29,356 nt of DNA from CAYRTD01 sp964528675 (GTDB lineage: Bacteria > Bacteroidota > Bacteroidia > Bacteroidales > GCA-2748055), in the NCBI GenBank assembly GCA_964528675.1, contig CAZGTU010000057.1, forward strand, positions 1 to 29,356, given 5' to 3'. Under the pieces are notes generated by a model, which saw only the letters and a program-made list of their open reading frames with translations, was not told where the DNA came from and did not search any database. Both the position numbers and the translations under genes were made by a program. This document shows, in pieces, positions 17,801-24,600 of the stretch (the stretch's first letter is position 1; the number at the start of each line of letters is the position of its first letter).

Positions 17801-20800
17801 CGGGAGTGGCCAACAAATCAACATTTGTACCACTTAAATAATCAGGTTGATCGGGACTCCTTGAGATTGTACCATTGCCATTCGCAGTCGTATTTAACAC
17901 ATAAATATCCTGCTCAAAGTTAGCCTGAACATCGGCATTTCCAGATGTGAGTGTAACTGTAGTTGCAGGATCAGCGGTATTTCCAATAGTTGCTGTGCCT
18001 GAAACTACCGTCCAGTTAACAAAACTATATCCTGCCGGCGCAGTTGCCGAGATATCGGTGCTTTCTCCGTGATTTACGGTGAAGGTTCCTGAAGGGGTTG
18101 TTGATGATCCGGAAGTATTATCTGTACCAACCGTCAATAAATAAGTATTCAGACTGAAATTTGCCCGGATGGAGGCATCCCCGGAAGTGAGTGTAACCGT
18201 AGTAGTTGGATCGGTCGCATCACCAAAGCTTGCAGTACCTGAAACTACCGTCCAGCTATCAAAGCTGTACCCTGTGGGAGCGTTTGCTGTTATTGCCGTA
18301 GGTTCTCCGTGGTTAACCGTACTTGTTCCCGAAGGTAGCGTTGATGCCCCTTCTGTATCATCGGTGCCAATTGTCAGTTGATAGGTATCCAGGGTGAAGT
18401 TCGCCCGGATGGATGCATCTCCGGAGGTCAGCGTAACTGTAGTGGTAGGATCACCGGTATTTCCGAAGTTCACAACTCCTGATGTTACAGACCAGCCATC
18501 AAAACTATAGCCTGCCGGAGGAGTTGCGCTTATGTTCGTACTCACTCCATGTTCAACATTTTCATTTCCTGAAGGATCCGTTACAGCTCCTGTAGTACCA
18601 TCTGTAGTTACAGTTAACTGATAGATCTTCAGACTGAAATTTGCAGTTACCGATTTTTCTGAATCCATAGTTACCGTAACCGGATTAGCTGATCCGGTCA
18701 CATCTCCCGACCAGTTATCAAATTGCCATCCCGTTGAAGGGAAAGCCATCAGCTCAACATCAGTTTCAAAAGTATAATTGGGTTGATCCGGATTCCTGGT
18801 GACCGAACCGTCCCCGTTCAGGTTGATATTCAAATTATAGCTCTCAATAACAAAATTGGCCTGGATGCTTGCATTCCCTGAGGTTAGAGTAACCGTGGTG
18901 GTTGGATCTGTATCATCGGCAATGCTTGCTGTGCCTGAAGTCACTGTCCAGCTATCGAAACTGTAACCTGCAGGAGTGGTGGCAGAAATGTTTGTGCTTA
19001 CCCCATGATCAACGGATACTGTACCGTCCGGAGTAGTGGAAACTCCTAAAGTACCATCGGTTCCTACCGTTAGCTGGTAGGTGTTGATGATAAAATTCGC
19101 CCGGATGGAGGCATTGCCGGAGGTCAGCGTCACTGTTGTTGTGGGATCTGCCGCATCTGCAAAGTTTGCGGTTCCGGAGGTGACTGTCCAGCCGTCAAAA
19201 CTATAGCCCGTGGGTGGGGTTGCTGTGATATTTTCACCGACACCATGTTCAACGGTGACCGTTCCGGATGGAGTGGTTGAAGCTCCTGAAGTGCCATCTG
19301 TGTCAACAGTCAACTGATAGGTGCTCAAAACAAAATTAGCCTGAATACTTGCATCTCCTGAAGTAAGTGTCACAGCAGTAGTTGGATCTGTATCATCGGC
19401 AATGCTTGCTGTGCCTGAAGTCACTGTCCAACTGTCGAAACTGTAACCTGTAGGAGTGGTGGCAGAAATGTTTGTGCTTACCCCATGATCAACGGATACT
19501 GTACCGTCCGGAGTAGTGGAAACTCCTAAAGTACCATCGGTTCCTACCGTTAGCTGGTAGGTGTTGATGATGAAATTTGCCTGGATGGAGGCATTGCCGG
19601 AGGTCAGCGTCACTGTTGTGGTGGGATCTGCTGCATCTGCAAAGCTAGCGGTTCCGGAAGTGACTGTCCAGCCGTCAAAACTATAGCCCGTGGGTATAGT
19701 TGCTGTGATATTTTCACCGACACCATGTTCCACGGTAACCGTTCCGGATGGAGTGGTGGAAGAACCGCCTGTACCATCCGTACCAACAGTCAATTGATAA
19801 GTTACAAGACGGAAATTCGCCTGGACAGTGGCATCGCCGGAGGTGAGGCTCACGGTTGTGCTTGATTGGTTGGGATCGGCAATATTTGCAGTTCCGGAGG
19901 TTACCGTCCAGTTATCAAACTCGTAATTGGCCGGGACGCTTGTCACTGATATTGCTGTATTTTCTCCATAATTGACTGTCTCCGAACCTGAAGGACTGGT
20001 GGCAGCACCCGTAGTTCCGTCATCTGTTACGGTGAGTGTGTAGGTGATCTGGCTGAAATTGGCGGTGATGGTCTTATCCTCATGCATCAACAATGTAAGC
20101 GGATTCAGAACAGTGTTTTCACTTCCTGTCCATCCGGTAAACTCCCATCCTTCATCCGGGGTAGCGGTAAGCAATGCATTGCTGCTGTCAGGATAAAGAT
20201 ATGAACCCGTATCGGGGCTTACAGTTCCATTACCTACAGGAATTTCCATTGTTAAAGTATGAGAGGTGAGCCCGGTAAGAAAGCTATCCACATTGGCATA
20301 CCAGTAATCACCCATCTTATCGTATCCCGACTGGAATGGATGAACCTGGTCGGCCATATCCGTCGAATAATCTATCCCTGCTCCACATTCCAGATCCAGT
20401 ACAACAATATTATCCCCTGCTGCAATCCGCACTTCGGCAACAGAATCAATCTGCCTGTTATAGGCTGCGGTTCCCGGATGGGTTCCACAATCGCTACCCT
20501 CGTGACTTATGATCCTGGCAAGGAAAACAGTTACAGGATTTCCGCTGCTTATCTCGTAATCATCAATGGCATCGAGTATTCTGACGAGACCATCAACATT
20601 TCCGGTATCGTTGGCAAGCACATCATTTGTTCCGATATGAAGGAATACAATATCGGCAGGATATGAATCCATATAGGGTCCGGAGGTAACAGAACCTGTA
20701 TGATCAGAAAATCCGGTTTCCATAAGATCAGCGAGATTGTCATCGTTGATCCCGGGAAACCCTGCATGATCGGTATCTGTGAGAAAATTGGAACCCGAAC

Positions 20801-21089
20801 TCTCACTTCCCACAAAATCTACAACATAACCCTGGTTGGTTAAGGAATCATATAAATTCAAACGATAGCCAACGGCATCGGCGGTATCGATTTCGGTGCA
20901 ATCATCAAATATATTTTCATTGGTACACCATATCCCCTGGGTGATAGAATTTCCGAGTGGCATAACCCTGACTGTATCAGGCTGGGAATATCCCATGCCG
21001 GTTGAAAAGAGTAACCCGCTAACCACAGGAATAAATAATCTTTTTATATATCGTAATAGCTTCTTATTAACTGACATTTCCATATTCAT
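11838..21089 (-). CDS. SGNH-esterase-headed T9SS surface protein, 3083 aa
   Basis: After a signal peptide (about 1-35), residues 38-275 form an SGNH/GDSL hydrolase closest in look to acetylxylan-esterase-like CE3 enzymes. Visible motifs are MPLGNSITQG with Ser48, HAGFPG (108-113), HIGTNDV (151-157, Asn155) and DQVH with Asp247 and His250. The predicted reaction is removal of acetyl or other esters from polysaccharide outside the cell. Residues 277-1214 hold nine repeats of about 80 aa (TYQLTV...ANF) and three of about 71 aa (FDNWSGDVTG type). Residues 1215-1732 hold seven repeats of exactly 74 aa. These look like divergent InlB-type B-repeats and form a stalk. Residues 1733-3083 match the 1734-aa protein at 521-5725: Ig-like modules, PKD-like, jelly-roll, Omp28-like and a T9SS type A tail (3002-3083). 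ATGs at 21089, 21083 and 21077 are all possible starts; the third gives the most usual signal peptide. Confidence 0.9.
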   Translation of the reverse strand: MNMEMSVNKKLLRYIKRLFIPVVSGLLFSTGMGYSQPDTVRVMPLGNSITQGIWCTNENIFDDCTEIDTADAVGYRLNLYDSLTNQGYVVDFVGSESSGSNFLTDTDHAGFPGINDDNLADLMETGFSDHTGSVTSGPYMDSYPADIVFLHIGTNDVLANDTGNVDGLVRILDAIDDYEISSGNPVTVFLARIISHEGSDCGTHPGTAAYNRQIDSVAEVRIAAGDNIVVLDLECGAGIDYSTDMADQVHPFQSGYDKMGDYWYANVDSFLTGLTSHTLTMEIPVGNGTVSPDTGSYLYPDSSNALLTATPDEGWEFTGWTGSENTVLNPLTLLMHEDKTITANFSQITYTLTVTDDGTTGAATSPSGSETVNYGENTAISVTSVPANYEFDNWTVTSGTANIADPNQSSTTVSLTSGDATVQANFRLVTYQLTVGTDGTGGSSTTPSGTVTVEHGVGENITATIPTGYSFDGWTVTSGTASFADAADPTTTVTLTSGNASIQANFIINTYQLTVGTDGTLGVSTTPDGTVSVDHGVSTNISATTPTGYSFDSWTVTSGTASIADDTDPTTAVTLTSGDASIQANFVLSTYQLTVDTDGTSGASTTPSGTVTVEHGVGENITATPPTGYSFDGWTVTSGTANFADAADPTTTVTLTSGNASIRANFIINTYQLTVGTDGTLGVSTTPDGTVSVDHGVSTNISATTPAGYSFDSWTVTSGTASIADDTDPTTTVTLTSGNASIQANFVIESYNLNINLNGDGSVTRNPDQPNYTFETDVELMAFPSTGWQFDNWSGDVTGSANPVTVTMDSEKSVTANFSLKIYQLTVTTDGTTGAVTDPSGNENVEHGVSTNISATPPAGYSFDGWSVTSGVVNFGNTGDPTTTVTLTSGDASIRANFTLDTYQLTIGTDDTEGASTLPSGTSTVNHGEPTAITANAPTGYSFDSWTVVSGTASFGDATDPTTTVTLTSGDASIRANFSLNTYLLTVGTDNTSGSSTTPSGTFTVNHGESTDISATAPAGYSFVNWTVVSGTATIGNTADPATTVTLTSGNADVQANFEQDIYVLNTTANGNGTISRSPDQPDYLSGTNVDLLATPDEGWEFDNWSGDITGNSNPVTLTMDSDKTVAANFSQITFALTVTADGTLGATTNPLGTVNVNYGESTSISVSSIPVGYEFVNWTVAEGIASIADPNVTNTTVVLTDGAASVQANFVLKEYTIVASAGTGGSITPSGNVIVDHGSDQEFTITPDEGYEIDDVLVNGTSVGPLASYTFTDVTADANISASFVLKTYSVTATAGLNGSIDPPGESIVDHGGSQSYTITPAEGYNIEDVLVDGLSVGAVETHDFINVTADHTISASFIIKTFTVSATAGLNGTITPAGDTEAEYGSDLTYTITPDEGYEVEDVLIDGISAGPLTEYTFTSITEDHSISVSFVLKTYTMTATAGENGTISPAGETIADHGSDLIYTIVPDEGYEVEDVLVDGLSVGPVTEYTFTDITSDHTISVSFVIKTYLITATAGENGQILPAGITEVEHGSALTYTITPDEGYEIEDVIIDSVSQGPLEEFTFADVTRDHTIEVSFIIKTYTLSSSAGLNGTISPLGDTIVEHGSTQIYTITPDEGYEVEDVIVDGVSAGPLTEYTFADITEAHSISVSFIIKTYIVQATAGLNGTILPEGEIEVEHGSDLEFTITPDEGYIIDDVLVNGLTAGTPETYLLSNITEAQTIEAAFIKLVEVEDLTIPNDTMSIGDTVTATLTVTYDAGFPYSLVSGEVGGYNLINLQRIDLTTYTADFIVTEGGNSYTSAQAIPVTNLVLTDGDVVSEVYTAGIEQDADLLDAERPVINFIWVEEGNKSVGETVQLLINADDTGYRIDSSSLVNGIPVTESNIVFSEVGTGTYSLSYIVEEGDNDVAAGELTASVALVKPSGNTSDPFTSLDNISNLIIDANPPVITKMEVPEGEFGIGEIIEVTITADGEGYTAGSGTVINDTPVSSSRVNFTEQSGGVYILSYTVAIGDNSVEPGELQLSVYLRDDAGNDGGPYTDLEANSLSVYTELPTATIGGTQAICEGDAAQLTIYLTGRSPWSIYLSDGSETTLYEEIYSSTYTIDVVPTETTTYSIDLVSDANGALNSGNGTATVTVRERTDVEILNLKSSYNVEADPFVLEADVAGGTFSGPGVNSVSGIFDPGLADTINSPHTIYYTYTNPAGCTSIDSALVFVLGAKGDIYIPNKFYCDNHDPFLVSASNISDIIGSFVLLDSTGTEVNGLTDNGDNTATVNPVVLNEGPYTVEYSYTNNVTFYLRDSFRIEGVDAPDILIPDRNEYCRNEQPFALSSSVAGAVFEGPGISLVDGEYIFDPGAAEIGNNVITASNTSSSGCSKTISKTIRINQVPSVSFEADRLCVSENDTVFFNNTTEDKHLITEWSWDFGDPESGEMNTGNRENPWHVYKEAGAREVKLFGVTEKGCVDSLVRTIEFEDNPTGTITWDNECFIDEVEVTFTSDMMSKSPVVSYEWTITDTADESVSITGAGSIKYTFDEMSTYNIELLTETRNGCTGIIEKEIMLKPVINIAEDNPYVEDFNNNQGWWTANAADSSAYLSWDYNVVNLENINDNLSRGWYTDLPDAPVKEYSWIRSPCINFKESRRPMISMDIYRSMTGDEEGVVLQYTRDGGNNWHTIGEKGKGINWYNSDQIAINPGGSPSGWTGEQPFAADNGWVGARHHLDSLAGGGLTQFRIAFASEHDSDVEGREGFALDNIVIRERDRKVLLEHFTNTSDMDTREENMRVNSLYNDHFKDMVKLEYHTSFPGEDPFNAHNSAVPATRALYYGVTDVPYALFNGGYTPSLRFGFNPEQPEKRDVDVASLQDGLFGINLYTQYTENQVIADVQVTALEDLDPEERIVHVVVFEKLITGVSTVNGATNFLNVVKDMLPNSAGTAEFDRWTKGQTRNYTLGWNFANVYDPEMLRVAVFVQNDNTKEVYQVATDDYTNITTEVKDRETYEDLVNIYPNPAYDHLFININNRHNRDYTVELFDQVGRSVIRRDVYKYEDLIQISTEALDRGVYYVKVMDKENGVVLRVEKVVVMK
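15894..17447 (-). repeat. Seven tandem 222-bp coding repeats (74 aa)
   Basis: Residues 1215-1732 of the large protein consist of seven units of exactly 74 aa with no gaps. Each starts with TYTVTATAGLNGTI or similar, has DHGS, then YTITPDEGYEVEDVLVDG, and ends SISVSFIIK. They lack the tryptophan of the preceding repeat types. The exact length suggests repeated unequal crossover. The units probably extend the stalk. Confidence 0.9.
17448..20261 (-). repeat. Twelve coding repeats of two interleaved types
   Basis: Residues 277-1214. The order is B, then A x5, B, A x3, B, A x1. Type A is about 80 aa (TYQLTVGTDGT, GYSFDSWTVTSGTA, TTTVTLTSG, ANF). Type B is about 71 aa (GNGTVS, EGWEFDNWSGD, VTLTMDSDKTVTANFS). 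Both resemble the bacterial InlB-like beta-grasp repeat family. The regular spacing of B units between A blocks suggests the stalk grew by block duplication. Confidence 0.9.
18843..19802 (-). repeat. Recent 480-bp tandem duplication (two repeat units)
   Basis: Two successive 480-bp blocks (19323-19802 and 18843-19322), each coding two 80-aa type A units, align without gaps. Counting by eye over 18901-19260 against 19381-19740 I find about 15 differences in 360 bases, roughly 96% identity. Neighbouring units are clearly more diverged, so this copy event is young and the stalk length is probably still changing. Confidence 0.9.
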
Positions 21090-21325
21090 TGCAGTAAAAA
21101 ATTCATTATCCGGAACCCGGAATCATTCAACACGAAAGTTTAGCAAGTTAAATCCAATTGTAAGAATTAACAAATACCTGAAGTTTTGGAGGAAAAGGCC
21201 CCTTCTAAACATCTCTTTTACAGGCTGTTGGAAAACGTCTCAATTTAGCTTTCCCTAGCATAATCATGCATTTATTTGTATATAATTATCGTTCATCCTT
21301 TTTTGGGGGGAGTTTGTAAAAATGT

Positions 21326-21467
21326 GGTGAACGGTAATCGGTAATCGGTAATCGGTAAGCGGTAAGCGGTGAGCGGTGAGCGGTAATCGGTAAGCGGTAA
21401 TCGGTAAGCGGTGAGCGGCCCTTCGACTGACGCTCAGGGACCGAAGAGGAAGAGGTGAGCGGTGACA
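21326..21467. repeat. GGTRANN heptamer array, 13 + 2 units
   Basis: Thirteen consecutive 7-bp units occupy 21326-21416: GGTGAAC, GGTAATC x3, GGTAAGC x2, GGTGAGC x2, GGTAATC, GGTAAGC, GGTAATC, GGTAAGC, GGTGAGC. After a 37-bp interruption two more units follow (GGTGAGC, GGTGACA, 21454-21467). The first GGT and the A at position 5 are invariant. Each unit contains TAA or TGA, so plus-strand reading meets stops in every frame. Confidence 0.9.
21417..21453. repeat. CTTCGACTGACGCTCAGGGA repeat inside the heptamer array
   Basis: The reverse complement begins near GGTCCCTGAGCGTCAGTCGA, which resembles a dispersed intergenic repeat I know from many Bacteroidota genomes. Here it splits an otherwise continuous heptamer array, so it arrived after the array formed or the array grew on both sides of it. 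Confidence 0.55.
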
Positions 21468-21615
21468 GTGTGATATGATAATCGAGAATTGAAACAATTT
21501 TTATCCAACTAAATCTTGCAAAGAATTAACTTACTGAAGTATAAATATTTAACAACTTCCTTTCATTCAACTGCCATAATTCTTGAAAAATACTTCCGTA
21601 TTGTGAGACCAAACT

Positions 21616-21636
21616 GATTACCGATTACCGATTACC
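21616..21636. repeat. GATTACC x3 across the beta-helix gene's stop codon
   Basis: Three exact GATTACC units, then a degenerate GATAACT. On the coding strand this reads GGTAATC repeated. The gene's TAA stop (21632-21634) is the middle of the unit at 21630-21636. The array is the reverse complement of the GGTAATC units at 21333-21353, so an RNA across the spacer could pair the two. Confidence 0.85.
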
Positions 21637-24600
21637 GATAACTGATCATCAGCTTCTGAGTAGCCGTTTCCCCGCCCATGGTAAGTGTTAAAAAATAGAT
21701 TCCTGATTTAAATCTGGAGGGATCGAGGCTTATGCGCTCCTCTCTTCCAAAAAAAATATCTGTTAGGGGGAGATCTTTCTGGTAGATAAGTTTTCCGGTA
21801 ATATCGCTTACGCGTATCCTTGCAAAACGAACTTCTGAAGATTCATTCTCAAAATACAAGGTGAAATCTCCTTTATTGGGATTGGGATAAACTTTGGCAT
21901 TAAAGGGATTTTTATCTTCTAAGCTTTCGAGATCCGGGGTAATGATCCTGGTTACTTCACCATGCCGGGTACCCTTATCGGTTATCACGAAGGGTTCCAT
22001 GAAATATTGAGTATTGGACTCCAGGTTTTCATATTTTGTTGTAAACCTGATCTTCCCGAATCCTGCCTCATGATTCTGCAACACCTCCTCTTCACTCAGA
22101 GCAGTGTTATATGCTGCTACGAGAAAATAGCTACCGGTCCATGGCCTTTCTCCTGTCATTTCATTGGCAAGTGCAAGACGATTTTCACTGCCCCATGAGC
22201 TCAAATCTCCTTCCCTGTATCCGTAATACACCTGTTTCCCGTTAATGTAAAGTTTTTCAATTCCATCAGAATTCCGTGTAAAAACGATATGATGAAAATC
22301 TATATCCATGAAGTTTTTCGCCGAGTTTGCTTCAGGAACGCCGTTGGGATCTGTGTTGCTGGTTGCCAGTCTTACAACATAATCGTATTCAGAATTGTTT
22401 CCATCCTGTCCCACGGTAAAAGCCCTGTTAAAATGATCGGATGACAGGGTAAATATCCTGGCGGGACCGTCCTGGTATATTGCTGCGGGTTTTACCCAGG
22501 CTTCCAGGCTGATTTCATTGGTCCGGGAGATGGAGTCAATCAATCTTTCAGGAAAGGTTTCGCTTGAGATCAAAGTATTGCCGGTTACTTTCAATCCCTG
22601 TCCGGGCAACCATTGGATATTTCCGGGGTCTTCAATGAACAGATTCAAAGGATCATCAATGTTTGAAATATCCCGGATTTCAGATCCCTTACCCTCTGAA
22701 AAATTGTATAATACCTGGAGATTATCCCTGATCCTTTCATCATTAAAAGAAATACACCTTTCCCGTTCTGCCGAAAGGACCTGCACTCCCGAAAAAAAAT
22801 TTTCATCCTCGGAAAAACGAACCCCCATTTCTAATATTTCGGCACGTTTGAGTGATTTTATCTGAGCGACAGTTTCCGTGCCATATTCAGAATTATTAAC
22901 CTTTACAAAGGCTATTTCAGGTATATCCCTTGCATCATAAAGGTCCTCACTACCCGAACCATCCTGATTCAAGGTGGTGATTTTCAAAATTGAGGATTCA
23001 GCACTCTCATTTCCGGAAGCATCAAAAGCAGTAACGGTAATATTATAGGTAGTGCCGTAATTCAGTTTATCAAGCACATAACCTGTGGTGGAAACAGTGG
23101 CTTTCCGAAGACCGTTGGCATAGATCTTATAACCGCTAACGGCTGTGTTGTCGGTGGAAGGGTTCCAGCTAAGACTCACATCATTTCTTCCAATATCATT
23201 TGCCTTCAGGCCTTCTGGTATTGTTGGAGGACTAATATCTCCCTCTTCTTCATCTGTTATTTTTTTAGTAGTGACAGATATTGCTTCGGATTTTGAACTT
23301 TCATTTGAAGAATAATCATAGGCAGAAACGCGAAAAGTATAATCTGTCTCAGGATCAAGACCGGTGACATTTTTTGAATTAGAAACTGAAGTACCATAGA
23401 GTTCTCCGTTAATAAAAATATTATATGCCTTTACAGACATATTATCTTCAGATTTGTCCCATGCTAATTTTAAGGAATTCGATGATATTTCATCGGTCTT
23501 TAAATTTTGAGGAACCGTTGGTGCCTCGCTGTCTTCGATTACCCCCTCCGAGTAATAAAAAAGGATCTTGGTTTCAAAGGCATCCAATAATATCTTACCG
23601 GGATAATGGTTGCCTTCGAGATCAATGTATGTATTTCCAAGATCAAATGTTGCAGTCTTTTTACCGGGATTATAAGCCACTTTCACAAATTCATCCTTGC
23701 TAATACCAGATACATCAGAATAATCATGCTTCAGAGGATTATAAACAGAGTTACAATCATATTGCCGTCTTGAGCACATCTCACTGATTGTATAATTGCC
23801 ATTATCCGAATAATTATCGATTTCCCTGTGTACCTTATTACCACCAAATGGATCCTGGTAGATATTATTGTTTATATTCAGTGAACCCCAATTTATAGAC
23901 TTTGAAGAAGTGCAATGATATCCAAAAGCTCTTTCATCAGGGTTTTTACCAAGAATGAAAATATTATCAATAAATGTATGATTGGCTATATCATCAGTTC
24001 CATCTATTAGGTTATCCATATACACCTGATTACTCCAAATATCATCCAGATCCTTCGCACAATTTATAAATTTATTGTTTATAGCTTTGTTTAACTTATT
24101 TCTGTTGGAATAAATGGCAGCATTAGAATTTATAAAAGTATTACTGTCTACCACTATTCCGTTGGAATTATAATCCCAATAAACTCCGTGCCCAAAACTT
24201 CCAATATGGGATCCATCTGTTCCTTCCATATCATGATGAGCATCAATAAATATATTTTTCCTTATCGTCTTTTTTATATCAGTTCGCCAATCCCCACCAC
24301 TGTATACTGCTCCGACATCACCTAAAATATAGGCATAATCTTTTATAAAATTTCTCTCGAAATTCCAGTTTGCATCAGCCCAGTGGGTCTGAAAAGCGAT
24401 CATTACGGTATCGAATGTATTGTACATTACCTGCACATCACCTGAATTATTGGCTATAGCAATGGACGATGACCAATTATCATAGTCATTATTCATTCCC
24501 TTAATGGTATGGATATGCTTGAATTGATTATCGTATATATGCATATCAGCGATATTCTTAGCCGTTATGCCATTGGTATGTATGTATTCAAAATGATTGC

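Larger units (their letters stand above)
21090..21631. other. Gene-free spacer with two opposed heptamer arrays
   Basis: This region separates two minus-strand T9SS genes. It holds a heptamer array (21326-21467) interrupted by a known-looking repeat (21417-21453). A second short array in the opposite orientation (21616-21636) overlaps the stop of the beta-helix gene. The part from 21090 to about 21300 is the likely promoter and leader of the 3083-aa gene; no clear -7/-33 pair or SD is visible. No credible small gene was found. Confidence 0.65.

Noticed and set aside
21326..21467. CRISPR-like array
   Set aside because: Units are 7 bp with no spacers, and no cas gene is present.
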